A program made the translations under genes and the position numbers. The notes under the pieces were generated by a model. It searched no databases. It saw nothing but the letters and a program-made list of their open reading frames with translations, and was not told the DNA's origin. A stretch of 64,000 nucleotides of DNA. Source: Cordia subcordata (lineage: Eukaryota; Streptophyta; Magnoliopsida; Boraginales; Cordiaceae). This document shows, piece by piece, positions 38,467 through 50,250 of the stretch (positions within the stretch are counted from its first letter, which is position 1; each line of letters begins with the position of its first letter). Location of the stretch: assembly GCA_028554755.1 (NCBI GenBank), contig JAPTOF010000003.1, positions 24,220,001 through 24,284,000 of the forward strand, in the 5' to 3' direction.

Positions 38467-38695
38467 AATTTAAACAAATCAATCTTGACCATTTATTTTA
38501 AAATTTCAACTTCCGTCCTCTTTTATTTATTTTCTCTCAAATAATCAATTGTTCTCTTTATTTTTTCTCAATCTTCATATAATTCAAACGAATCAATCTT
38601 GATCATGTATTTTAAAATCTCGATTCCCGTCCTCTTTTATTTGTTTTCTCTCAAATAATCAATCGTTCTCTTTATTTTTTCCCAATCTCAATCAT
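38467..38695. repeat. Tandem duplication, period 114 bp
   Basis: AATTTAAACAAATCAATCTT at 38467 recurs as AATTCAAACGAATCAATCTT at 38581. The units stay alignable for their full length (CGTCCTCTTTTATTT, TCTCTCAAATAATCAAT in both). It lies just past the 3' end of the NAA38 gene. Confidence 0.85.
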
Positions 38696-39064
38696 TTAAA
38701 GTGACAAGCAAAAGATGCATCCAGTTTCTTCTGTTGTTCGATTGAACTCTGACTTGGCTGCTTGAACCTGGATTCACGTGGGCACTAGAAGGCAGCCATT
38801 GTACTGAAAATGGAAACAACCAGCTAACAAATAAAATCAATCCCTCATCATTCTGATTTGCCAATACTTGCAGATTGACACTGAGATATATAAGTAATAG
38901 CGGGAAAACGTAGAAGTTTCATGATCATTTGAGAAGCCATAATGAATAGATAACATCTTTCCCCGACTTTTTTCAATAGATAAAAATGATGTTCAAGTAC
39001 TGTCTTCATTCCATTCCAAGAGAAAGGTTTGTTGGAGGAAATCAAATTAAAGAAACCTGAACGG
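38696..39064. other. Probable 3' UTR of NAA38
   Basis: Downstream of the minus-strand NAA38 stop codon. An overlapping minus-strand frame (38848-39231) is a shadow of the real gene. Nothing else is seen. Confidence 0.4.
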
Positions 39065-39427
39065 CTAAGACTGGTTCTGCTCCTTAACCGACAGCAAAGA
39101 TAGCTGTTCCTCAACAGAGCTTTCCACGTGACAAGATGTTCGGCAAGAGAAAGGGATGAGAACAAGACCAAGAACCCGGTGTTCCGTTTGGGAAGGGGAA
39201 GAACGTCTGGTGCTACGATATTCAACTGCATCTTGAAGAATGATGTTCCCTTGCTTATCCAGGCAATAGAATGTGCCTAAAAAGAACCGTCCATCTTTGA
39301 TGCCAACTAACAATTTACGACCTAGTAGCCTTTTGACTAGAGTCGCATAATCTGAGTTGTTTGTCTCGGATGCATCTGTGCTTGCAAACAGACTATGACT
39401 AGTGTCTATCTGCTGTACGGTCTCCAT
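39065..39427 (-). CDS. NAA38: NatC auxiliary subunit NAA38 (LSM domain)
   Basis: A single coding exon of 120 residues plus stop. It carries an Sm-like fold: Sm1 at about residues 33-70 (RLLGRKLLVGIKDGRFFLGT, then LDKQGNIILQDAVEY) and Sm2 at about 86-103 (VLGLVLIPFSCRTSCHVE). The LDKQGNIILQDAVEY and RTSCHVE strings are typical of NAA38/LSMD1/Mak31, the small subunit of the cytosolic NatC complex with NAA30 and NAA35. NatC acetylates N-terminal Met followed by hydrophobic residues. The start at METVQQ (39427) is the only ATG; the frame runs open five codons further but from a TTG. An acceptor-like CCCTTAG lies just upstream, so the leader is probably spliced. Confidence 0.9.
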   Translation of the reverse strand: METVQQIDTSHSLFASTDASETNNSDYATLVKRLLGRKLLVGIKDGRFFLGTFYCLDKQGNIILQDAVEYRSTRRSSPSQTEHRVLGLVLIPFSCRTSCHVESSVEEQLSLLSVKEQNQS

Positions 39428-41730
39428 GTGTAATGAAATCAACTAAGGGAAAAAGCTCAATGCAGGTGGTATCTTCTTTAAAAAATATGATAAGGGAGGT
39501 GACAAAAGAAAACCTGCTTGTTCAAGATGCACACCTAACACGTCGGTATCATCTTTTACTGCAGAACTGAAAGAAAGAAACATAAATTAGCTGGTGAAAG
39601 TAAACATAACCACCATGAATTGTACTTTGTAAAGGAAATAGAAACTACCTTCAACTACTTACAATGCCCTAGTGAGAATTACCTGTAAAACAAAGAGAAC
39701 ACTCATCATAAGCACACAACTTGAGCAAATGTGTATTATCAACAATATAGAAAACAAAGCTTGCACAAGAAAATGTACAACATCTAGCCCTGATTCAGGT
39801 CGTTCCCAGCAAAGATAGGAATAGTGGTCATAGAATAGAGGGGAAGCGGAGAAACAAAGACAAAATGGAGATGAAACCCTTTAAATTCATCGATGGTTGT
39901 ATGACATTTTACTGAGAGCTAACTCCTTCACTACTACTGGAGACATGCATTACACACTTAGAAAATTTTATCCCCTCTTCCCCATACTCATTTAAAAATT
40001 CCTCTTTTGAACTATAAACTACCTAAAGACACAAAACTTCCACTGTACAATCAAAATAACATTGCGCAAATATACAAAATCCACCATATTTGTGAAGCAT
40101 TTAAATGCAAAAATTAGATGTGAGCTTGTTAAGATTTAACATAATTTTCGAAAAGCTGCGTCATGGAAGTGACCTTCCAAAGTCTATACTATTCGCATCA
40201 ACAAAACACAATTGACCTATACATACATCAACAGAACAAAATGGAAACTGAGATTCTAAAATTGTAAGCACAAGAACTAATTTGCTCAAACAAAGAATGG
40301 AGATGCAAGCATCCCATAAATATCCATACAATCATATAAGGGTATAACTTTGCCACTTTCATAATACTCCAAAAGTAACTGATAACATCAAAATCATCAG
40401 AGACTTAATTGAGTAAAACCAAGGGAACAAGTTAGAATCAGAAACTATATTTTCAGATAAATAAAGAATACACAACACCCATAAGTCAGACATATTAATT
40501 ACAACCGGGCCTAGAAGCCAGGTCTGCCAAGAGAGACTAGTGTCATAGGCTCTTGAAACAAGTCCCTTGTGCATCAAATTCCCTGATCCAAAAGGCAATC
40601 GCTAAGCTATTACACACCCTGTGACCCCTTATGGTTGCCAAATAAGGGACATCGGTGTGTTACACATGAACTTGGTAATGCGGCATTTTTGTTTTCAAAT
40701 TCCAAGTTCAGCATGCACTCAACTAATAACTCTTTTGGTCCTAGAGTATGCACTCTATGTTTTGTTCAAGAAAGCATGATCCTCTAAGCATGATATCACT
40801 CCTAAAAGCATAAAAATCTCCAAGGAAATGCTCGTCCAATTTGCACCTTAATTTCCAAGGAAGATAAATTCAAAATCTTTAAAAAAATAATGCTTGCACC
40901 AATCCTCGTGCAGAAGTATAAAAACTAGAGGCCCATTTGGTTTGTATTCCTTAGCTGATCTAATCTAATTAGAAAATTGGCGATTCCAACTTCTTCTCCA
41001 AAATCAACTTAGGACTGAATGTCACTATATTAAACATTATAGGCTCTTGAAAAAATAATCAACACAATGTTGATAAACTTGCTTATATGTAGCAAAAATT
41101 AATGAGTTTTCTCTCAACTAATCAGATAAAAGAATCGAGACCAAACAAAAATAACCTCACCAAGAATGATTTGTTAACAGTCAAGGCGGCAAAGTGCGAG
41201 AAAGCTTAAGAACACACAAGTTTTGGTTCTCTCTAGAATCTAGAGCATCCTAAACACTCCCATAGTCTCTAATCAGAAGCTCTGCAGCGTTTATTTTTTA
41301 ATTCTTTTCTCCTCAGCCTCATAAAAATCGATTCTTTACTATTTTACAGGCAAGAAAGGTGCATAAACATACAGACCACTCATCAAACACAAAAGCAGCC
41401 ATGGCTTGTTTATTAAAATCTAACACTAAATCATCTTTCTGGAAATATAGACACATTTAATGAACTAGTTTCGAGAGATGACTAGCATAAATACAGTGGA
41501 ACACGTAGAAGCCTACGAATAAATTGCATATTTCTATGGATACGTCAACAATAATGAAAAGAACTTAGCAAAAAAATAATAACAATAATAATGAAAAGAA
41601 TAATACTGAAATACTCGGTATATACGAGATAACACACTTTAAAGTTTGAGCAGATCAAAACCCTTCTTCGTGTTCGTGTGTGTTCGGGAACGAGATGTGC
41701 AGTGAGGGGGAGAGAGACGGAAACTTTTAA
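39428..41730 (-). other. Probable spliced leader region of NAA38
   Basis: No coding frame is convincing. Near 41690-41730, the minus strand reads as a pyrimidine-rich leader (CTCTCTCCCCCTCACTGCAC) next to GC-richer DNA, a plausible transcription start. It would make a long 5' UTR with one or more introns. This is inference; cDNA is needed. Confidence 0.35.
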
Positions 41731-41818
41731 CTGGTGGTTGATTTGCAATTTTGGATAGCAGAACCAAACAAGGCCTAATATCCCAAGCCCAATCACAGAA
41801 ACCACCAAAAGACACCAT

Positions 41819-41856
<38 letters not shown>

Positions 41857-42949
41857 CCCCTTCTAAAATTAAAGTCTTGTCCTAATATTTTCAATCACTC
41901 AGTATATCAAAGATTTTTATTTTTTTAAGTTAAAAATAAAATAAACAAGTATAATGTTATAATAAATATTACAACAATAAAATGCTAATTAAGACGACAA
42001 CTTACTCCATCAAACAGGAAGAGAAATACCACTAAAAAAGATTACTAGTATTAGTCAATCATAAAACCATAAGATACCTCGTTTGCTTTTTTCCAGTTTT
42101 GGTCAATAACAAACTAAACGTTTATTATTGAGGAGAAATTTCAAAAATAGTTCTTGCATTTTAGTTCTTTTGTTTAAATAAAAATGCAATTGGTCCTCAA
42201 TATTATCAAAAAATTATTTATATTGATATCAATAAAAATAAAGGTAAAAAATTGATATACAAATAGACATGACTCTAAAGAAAGTGCATGAGTCCTAATG
42301 TAAAGAAAGAACCTTATTCTAATGGCACAGACAACTCAATAAGCCTCGTAATTAACAATTGACACGACCATAAACATACCGCGTTACATAATTAGAACTA
42401 GAACTAGAACTAATGACCATATACATACTGTGTTGCATAATTAGTACCAAAACATACGAGACAAATGTAATTTTAAACAAAAGAGAAAAGTCTCCAAAAC
42501 AAATCCAAAATAGCTCAAACAGCAAAATAAACATGTGCCACAATTATTATGTAAATACTTAAACCAAAAACTAGATTAAATATAATAACATATGCCCTAA
42601 TAGCATCGCCAATTTTTTTAATAGTATATGTTAAACTTGCTTGGGTTTAAATGTTCAGGTTTAATCTTTTACAATTCATAAATGAAAGTATTGTTTTAAT
42701 CATTATTAATTAACATGCAATTAATTTTCTAAATCAAAACTATATATATATATATATATAATAGAAATGAATAATTTTTTAGAACTCACAAATAAATTTT
42801 ATTTTAAACATTAATTGATTGGTAATTAAACATTTAAATTAAATCTAATCATATGAATCTTTTGGAAATTTGCAAAAGGCAGAGTAATAAGTAAACAAAT
42901 AAGTAACCAAAGACATGGTAAACAAAATTCAACATATTTGAAAATAGAC
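41731..42949. other. Intergenic with (AT)n repeats
   Basis: AT microsatellites at about 41824-41851 and 42742-42760. No gene recognised. Confidence 0.45.
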
Positions 42950-43749
42950 AATATAATTGAAGATTGAGAGTTTGGTTATTAGAAGAATACCTTTGAAGAT
43001 GGCCGAACAATCTTTGAGGAATTCAAAATTTTATTTCTAAATTCAAAAGTCGGAGAGTACAAGAGAATAATTCAAAAGACTTACAAACTATAATCTTCCA
43101 AAACAAAAAATTTAAGAAAATATTACAACTTGGAACCTTTTAGAGGCCCTTGATTGTTTTTTAATTATACATATGGACAAACAATTTTAAAAAGTTGATC
43201 TTCTTGTTGCAGGAATCTTGGCTTTTGAGTTACGAGCAAAATTATTATCCTTTGGATTACTATAGCACTTTTGACTTTTTTGTAAAGTAGATTCTTCTTT
43301 TTGAAAAGTAGATCACCTTTGAATTTGTTAGCAAGAATCTTTACTGTAACATTTTTGGATTGTTGTACTTCAGAAATTGAAAACTGATGTATCCAAACCT
43401 AAACATCCATTTTTGTTCTAGTTTGGGTCTTGAGTCGAACCTTATGAATTCGGAGGGTCTCGCTCTTCATCATCATCTCCAAATTCTTGAATATACTATT
43501 TGAGAAGCCTTTGATATTCCTTTTGGTTTGCTGCTAATGTAAGTTGACTTTGAAGTTGAGCTTTTTGAGCGAGAAATTGATAATGATCCTTTGAACCTTG
43601 ATCCCAAGCTTCAAGGTGATCTTGGAACCATTTGGAGAGAACCTGTTTGTTAACTTTTGAACAATTGAAACTATTCTACCATTTAATCCTAAAGTTTCGG
43701 CTTAAAAATGGTGGAGAATTTGAGTCTTTGACAACTAAGATTTAGAGAT

Positions 43750-44050
43750 CTCATGAAATAATTCATGAGATATTGAACTGTGTGAAAAAGACAATGAGGG
43801 GATCGTAGTGCTCCCATTTGTCTAAAGCTTTGAATGAAGTAATAAAGTCTTTATAAAAAGAAGACATAAGATCAAGGAAGATTTCGATAGTCCCTTCGTA
43901 GAGTTTCCACCAATCATTGAACTAATATGGGGTTTTGTCTATTTGAAATTGTTTGCAGAAGAAAATAAACCAAGAATATTCACGAGATTGATCTTGAAAA
44001 AGAAGGACTTTGTGTCAGGCTTCAACATAATCCTAATAGTTAAAGCTTTG
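43750..44050 (-). pseudogene. Pararetrovirus 3' Trp-rich domain relic
   Basis: After the RNase H region, short open stretches carry the motifs SWFIFF and WWKLYEG, separated by a stop. They look like the tail of the polyprotein found in related endogenous caulimovirids. Several stops and shifts interrupt it. Confidence 0.5.
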
Positions 44051-44683
44051 AGGGAAGAAAGGCTGAGAAAATGATTTTGCTTGTTGGAGAGGTATTTTCC
44101 AATCAGAGAGGGAAAGAATCCTTATAATTTGAATTTTTGAATGGGTGATTGAATCACCTGTTTTGTTGTGAGTTATCTCAATTGAATCAGTATTAACGAC
44201 AATAAACTCACAAAATTTTTGAGTTTTTCATTATTTTATCGAAAGAAATGGGGAAAAGAAAGTTCTTTGAGGACTTTTCAAGGTTCTTTGAGATAAGCGA
44301 GATCTTTTTTAATAAAGGCAATTATTTGGAGAGTTTTTTGGATGTATTGGCTTTTTGTAGAAAAAAAGGTTGATGTTTGTTTGTGAGAGGTTGGAGAGGT
44401 TTGCGACTTGGTTTGTTACTGAGAATTCTGAGCTGATGGTTTTGATGCAACTTGACAGAAGATTTCGAGGGGAGAAAACGAATTTGTTGTTTCAATAGGA
44501 GAATTTGGGGGAGTTACTTAAGGAATTTTTCCTAAAATAGACATTCTATTTTGAGAACTTGGAGTTCGAGAGGAAGAAGAAAATGTCATTTCATAAGAAT
44601 TTTTTGTGGTTGGTGAAAAGGATTTTTTGGTGTTTGCAATATACATGGTGTTTGGATCTGGAGGTTTTCTCTGGTCAAAGTTA

Positions 44684-44980
44684 CTAATTCTTCTTTCCTT
44701 GCAAAAATTCTCTTGTAAGGAAATATGATAGTGAGCATGATTCTCTTTTGATAAATTCTATATCAAAGTCAAAAATAGAAAGTAATGCTTGCCATCTTGC
44801 AAAATTTTGTTTTGGAGCAAGATTTTTTACATCCTTTTGTAAAACATCTTTTGCCATTTTACAATCAATTCGTAAAATAAACCTTTGATTTACAAGATCG
44901 TCTTGAAATTTTATAATACATAATATTATAAATAAAATCTCTTTTTTGATAGTATATATTTCTGATGGGTTTGATTCCAA
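44684..44980 (-). pseudogene. Pararetrovirus RNase H C-terminal part
   Basis: An open segment of 98 codons. FILRIDCK, ARWQALLSIFDFDIEFIK and FLTREFLQG follow the ending of caulimovirid RNase H domains. The upstream part of the domain lies in other frames, broken by shifts. Confidence 0.75.
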
Positions 44981-45272
44981 AAACCAGAAGTAAATCGAAC
45001 AAGTTCATTTTTGGGATAGATTGTTTGAGTACTCCTCCATATTCAATCTCTAAGGTGTCGGTTTCGACAATCTTGAGGGCTTTTGATCTGAAAGTCCAAG
45101 GTATGGGGGAGTTCTGACTTTGTTTTTTTTTTTTTTTGAGAATTTTGACAAGTTCAGTGTGTTTTTGGGTCCAGGCTGGCGGGTTCTTTTAGAGTCTTTG
45201 GTAAAGTGGTTTGGCAACTTTTGTAAGGTCTTTGCAAAACTCATATGCATAATTAAGACATTTTAGAAACCT

Positions 45273-46000
45273 TTACAATTGTTTTTTATCTTTAATTGTA
45301 TAAAAAAATTTTGATGCAAATTCTAAAGTTCTATCAATTGAGGTGATTGTGTCTTGTGTAATATTGTGTGCTAAAACTCTCACTTTAGTTTGAAATAATT
45401 TGACTTTTGGTGCTAAAACAACGAGACCATTTTCTTTGACTATTTTAAAGAAAGTATCCAAATGTTTCCAATGTTGATCAATATTTGTTGAGCAGATTAA
45501 AACATCATTGATATAAACAACAAGAAATTTTGAGAAGGGATTGAAAATATCGTTCATGATTTTTTTTAATTCAGAAAGGGCATTTGTCAAACCAAATGTC
45601 ATAACACTCTATTCGTGTTGACCAAAGGGGACATTAAATGCTGTTTTATATATATCTTATTCTTTAAGTTGAATTTGACAGTATCTTGATTTCATATCAA
45701 ATTTTGAAAAAAAAATTACCGTGAACAAGCCTCTTTAGAAGATCTCGTTTGTTGAGAATTGGATATCTTATCCATTGAAGTGCTTTATTTAATAGTTTGT
45801 AATTGATGTCCATCCTAGGGGTTCCTTTTTCAATTTCAATTGTATTGTTAAGGTAAAAGGCAGAGCAGCTCTAGGGACTTTTAATTGGTCTAATTAAGCC
45901 TTTGACAAAAAAATCTTGGATATCTTTTTTGTACTATTTCAATAAATCTTCACTTATTTGAATCGGTCAAAATTCTGTAGGAATCATTGATTCAGAGAAG
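45273..46000 (-). pseudogene. Pararetrovirus reverse transcriptase
   Basis: The largest open part (45273-45602) holds FGLTNA, then the catalytic box at 45504-45515 reading Y-I-N-D where Y-x-D-D is expected. The first catalytic aspartate is therefore an asparagine. The finger region upstream (to about 46000) is split over frames with stops. Confidence 0.85.
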
Positions 46001-46560
46001 TTTTTGATGTATGGAAGTGAAACTTCATGCTTTTTTCTTTGCCAAAATGCCATTGGATTTGAAGCACAAACTTTAGCTTTAAGCTTTTCTTGAAATTGTT
46101 TAATTTTTTGTTGAAGTTCTAGTTGTGATAGTTGTTCTTCAATTCTTTTAAATTCAATGTCTTCTTTAAGATATTCAATTTAGGATGATTTCTTTTTAAT
46201 TAAACTTATTTTCTTTTTGATTGTCATATCTTTGAGAAGATTAAAATTTTTCTTTCGAGAAGGTTTAACAAATTCAAATAAAATGTCTTGAGAAAGAATA
46301 TTTGCGATAATTCCTTTTGAGACGACTGAGAAAGGTTGGACCAACTTAAGAAATGGGGTTCCTAAAATAACTCCAGTTTCAAGATTTTTTATGAGTAAAA
46401 AGCTTGTTTTAAAACAAATTCTATTTTTTTCAAATATGAGTGTTCGTTAATTTGTGTTTGATATGAAGCTTTGATCCATTTGATGCTGTTACTCTTTTTT
46501 TAGTTTTTTTTAAAAGTATTTGGTAGGGAATAGTCTTTCTTGTAAACAATTTAAATCTAC

Positions 46561-46569
46561 TCATGAATC
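46561..46569 (-). pseudogene. Pararetrovirus protease active site, broken
   Basis: The minus strand reads Asp-Ser-stop where the aspartic protease triplet Asp-Ser-Gly is expected, followed by VDLNC. A single base change from GGA to TGA would explain it. Confidence 0.7.
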
Positions 46570-46735
46570 AACAAGAGCAACAAAATCAAAAGTTGTTTGG
46601 TTGTTTATTACCAATGTTATTGTTGTTCTCCATTTTTGGTAGGTTATTTGAGAAAAAATTCAAAAAAAGTTTTTCTTCTGATTTTAAGTTAATGCTTCCT
46701 CATTTTTAAAGGTTAGATCAAAATTTATTTTTGTT

Positions 46736-47302
46736 TCAAGTTTTAGATTTATATTTTGAACTTCTGCTTTGAGTTGAGTAATTTCCTTTTTTTATTGATT
46801 GTATCTCAGTTTGAAAATTTTGGACAGTTATTTCTTTTGGCTTATTTTTTCTTGAAAGGATTTCATGTAAATCATATGTTAGAGGTTCAATTTTATGATA
46901 GGGAAGATTCTTTGGAGTGTCTAAGGCTTGGTCTTCAGCCGCTAATTCTCTCATTTTCTTTAAGTATTCTAATTATTTTTCTGGTGAATCAAGATAAGTA
47001 GCAAATTCCACTAATTGATTTTTTGTAGACCTTTTAATTAGATTAACTTTTAATTTTGGAATACAATTTGAACAGGCACAATTTTTAGCTACCGTAACTT
47101 CTTCTTCTTTGGTGTCAAAAAATTCACTCAAAGATGTTTGGTGAGCAAATTCATCAATTTGAAAGAAATCTTCTGAATTAGAGGAAGAAAGAGTGATGCT
47201 AATAATGTTTAGGATTTGTTCTTGTAATTCTTCATCTAATTCTATTTCACTAAGTTTTTTGTTTAATGTAGCATTGATTTTTGTAATGGCCTTTCTTGCC
47301 AC
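46736..47302 (-). pseudogene. Pararetrovirus coat-protease linker fragments
   Basis: Two open segments (46736-46954 and 46973-47302) carry acidic text such as IELDEELQEQI and SSSNSEDFFQIDE. This fits the stretch between the zinc knuckle and the protease. They are out of step with each other. Confidence 0.6.
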
Positions 47303-47312
47303 ACTTGTAACA
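47271..47312 (-). pseudogene. Pararetrovirus CCHC zinc knuckle
   Basis: Fourteen codons with the exact spacing C-x2-C-x4-H-x4-C, the nucleic-acid-binding knuckle of the coat protein. It is intact here although the surrounding frame is not. Confidence 0.85.
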
Positions 47313-48130
47313 TGTTGGTATTTGTTTATTCTTTTTCCCTTTGGTAAACTTTTTCTTATATTTTTTGAAAGAAAGGTTCTCTTATTTTATATTTTTTCTT
47401 TTTCGCGTTTTATACCCTAATTTATATTTTCTTTTATATTTTCCTAGGGTTTTCTTTTTGTTCCTCGTAAAGGTTGGTAACTAAGTTATTCGCAAAAATT
47501 ACCAAATTCTTTTCTAGTTGTTATTCTTTGTCGTTCCATCTGATTTTTAATTCGTAAATCAATTCACAATTCAAGTCCAATTTGATATAAAGCTTATGAC
47601 TTGGCTATATGATAGTTCATTATACGGAATTCTTCCGTAAATATTTGTAATTTTTGTTCGTACCTTTTCGGCAAAATAAGAAGGAAGTCTAAAGAGAAAA
47701 TTTTCTTTCCAAAAAGTATTACTACAATCTTGTCTTAATATAACTCTTGCAAGGAAAACATCTTTGTACCATAAAAAATCTCTAGGTGTTTTGCATTGAG
47801 ATTTGAGAGGGTTTCAATAAGTCTTTCTTGAATATGTGTTGTGTTTTCCATGAAATGAAAGGCTATTGAGGAGACAAGGGCTCAAGTAGCATCTAAAATC
47901 ATTTGTCCTTGTTCATTTAGGATTGGATTTCCATTTCCATCTCTTTCTACGGCAATTAATATTGTTTCTTTTTTCAGTGGCAGTGACATAATTATCCCAC
48001 CATAATTTGAGAACATCGGTAAATCCTGAAACTAGAAGTTGGGCAATATAAGTATCAGTTTTATTATGTATTTTTAAAACATTTGAAGCCATAATCATTT
48101 CATGTAAAAGATTAAGGATTTCGTAACCAC
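47313..48130 (-). pseudogene. Pararetrovirus coat protein region
   Basis: The open piece at 47913-48098 carries LLVSGFTDVLKLWWDNYVT, a conserved capsid segment of this group. The rest is interrupted by frame changes up to the zinc knuckle. Confidence 0.65.
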
Positions 48131-48599
48131 TCTTGCCATCAATGTTCTATTCATATAAAGTACCATCAAAATAATGAGCTTGCATATGCGTTGGTTGTTC
48201 TTCGAATTGAATATCAACTGGGATAGGTCTGGGATAGTAGTTTGGAGCAGAATTTATTGGTATAAGAGATTGTATTTGGAATTGTTGTATTTGGAATTGT
48301 GTTGGTTCTTAGGTGAAATTCTTTTTTAACTCAAATACAGAATCTTCATCTGTTTTTGAGTCAGAGGTCTGTCGGATAGTATTCAGATAATTGTAGGCTT
48401 TTGATGTACTTGGGTTTTCTTGACTTTCAACCCTTTTCTTTCCTTTGAGAGATAATTCTAAAAGAGCTTGTATTTGTTTGTCAAGTTTTTTTAAAAATTC
48501 ATCTTGTGAACTTTTGAGTTTAATATTTGAAGGTAGGTCAAAAGGTTTGATAATGGGTTGAGTAATTTCTGTTTCAGGATTGTTTGTACTAGTTTGAGG

Positions 48600-49033
48600 C
48601 TAGTCTTTAATTGTTAGAATAGCTTCAACTCTAACAAGTTGTGTTTCTATAGTATCTAAGTATTCGTTTGTAAAATTATTTTGCTCTATTATTTTGTTTA
48701 CATCTTTTACAGTTGCTTCTTTTTTCGGATCGAGGAAAGAAGGTTCTTTTATTGGAGAGGCTAAAAGAAAATAGTCCTTGTATGGAATTTTTATTTCTTC
48801 AAAAGAAGTTCGTTTTGAATCAATGGTTTTATTTTGATTCGACAAAAGTCATTTTTTGATGGTCTCTGAAACAATTTGTAAAATTTTTGGGAAAGGAAAA
48901 TCAATTTGTTGTGATTCATAAAACATTTCAAACCATTTGAAGAAACAAAGATTGATTTCATATTTTTTAAGAAAAGAATAATATTCTTCATGACTATTGT
49001 CCTATTGAGATCGAGAAAACTCTTAAAACCCAC
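48600..49033 (-). pseudogene. Pararetrovirus spacer domain fragments
   Basis: Two frames, 48791-49033 and 48600-48845, overlap at the shift point. The second has NKIIEQNNFTNEYLDTIETQ, which fits the coiled-coil-like linker between movement and coat domains in related endogenous copies. Confidence 0.55.
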
Positions 49034-49236
49034 TCTCTTTTTAAAAAGTTTTAGTTAGATTGAAAATTTGTTTTGAGATATTGAAATTTGATTTTGAATT
49101 AATTTGAGAGCATAAAAAGATTGGGATCTCGAACTTGAGAGGTAGATTTACATTTAGAGATATTTGGAGTGGGTTCTTTCATTTCACTTGCTGTTGGAGA
49201 CATATTAGTTTTGGGTGTTTCAGGAATATAAACATT

Positions 49237-50180
49237 TTAAGGAATAGGATTATTTTTCATTACTTCTTGAAAACGAGAATTTGAAGATTTAGTAGTTTGG
49301 TGAAAAGAGCAGTTAGGATTTGAAAAAGATTTGGATGAGGATACAGACATTCGAGAATTAAAGTCAAAAGTACTAAACCTTATTCTATCATTATTTTTAC
49401 TAGAAAATTTTATTTCAACTATGCTATCTTTATATTCAATTATTTGTTCAAGATCTTCATGTTGAGAGGGAGGACTTGGTCTTGGGTTATTTTGGACCAT
49501 CCAATCCGTTGGGAGTTCTATCTCAAGCCACTGGATTTTTTTTGGAACATAAGTTTTTCTAACATTATCTTCAAGATTTGATTGAAGAATGAAAGTTTTG
49601 CCTTTTGGATCGCATCTTAAAGCTTTTGGATTCAAGAAAGTTTTCATTACTTTGTAGTGGATCCTATAAATAATTGCTATTGTTATATTTTTCAGATCCA
49701 TATCAAATCCAAATATTTTAAGATTTAAAGTTAAGATTTTGTTAACCCCTGGGTCATGGAGTGCTACTCAAACATTTGGAAAGCAATTGAAAAATATAGG
49801 TCATTTTGAAAGACTTGAGACAACAGTTTCAAGTAAAAAAATCAATGAATTGGTGATGCCTAGCATCTCTAAGAGTAAGTAAAATAAAATTCTTGAGACC
49901 ATCGCTAGGTAACGGTTTGATAGTAACTTGAACTAATCCTAAATGCATATATTTATACTTTTGTCTATGCTTTTGTATTGCTTTGTCTGAAAGTAGTTGA
50001 ATAATTCGAATTAGTTGATTTATTGGAAGAGTTTGTTTAACATTTTTTATTGAGATCTAATAGAGAAATCAAAAGTATTTTTGAGATAAACTTTATTTGA
50101 CTTAACTTTGGACAACTGCCAGTTAGATAATTGTTGATCTATGTTTAAAAATTTTTATTTTTGTTTATTTACTAGTAATT
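49237..50180 (-). pseudogene. Pararetrovirus movement protein region
   Basis: An open segment at 49237-49701 includes IIYRIHYKVMKT and a Ser-rich tail. Upstream pieces at about 49760-50180 carry MHLGLVQVTIKPL and RDARHHQFID in other frames. Together they look like the 30K-type movement domain of caulimovirids, with several stops. Confidence 0.7.
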
Positions 50181-50250
50181 TTGTAAGCCGTACTTTGTTT
50201 GGGTCTACTTTTTCTTTCTTTTTTTGAATTATATACTTTATATAATTCTT

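Larger units (their letters stand above)
42950..50250 (-). mobile_element. Endogenous pararetrovirus (Caulimoviridae) copy, decayed
   Basis: On the minus strand, in the order expected for a caulimovirid polyprotein, I see a movement-protein-like region, a spacer domain, a coat protein with zinc knuckle, an aspartic-protease motif, reverse transcriptase, an RNase H tail and a Trp-rich 3' domain. All are split by stops and frameshifts. There are no LTRs and no integrase, which separates it from LTR retrotransposons. The coding strand is A-rich, so the plus strand is T-rich throughout. Domain order resembles the petuvirus-like endogenous group; the genus is not certain. Ends are approximate. The copy cannot encode a functional product as it stands. 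Confidence 0.85.

Noticed and set aside
39065..39442. Start of NAA38 at 39442
   Set aside because: That codon is TTG on the minus strand; the first ATG in frame is at 39427.
42950..50250. LTR retrotransposon (Ty3/Gypsy) identity
   Set aside because: No LTRs, no integrase, and a movement-protein-like domain at the 5' side; the order fits Caulimoviridae.
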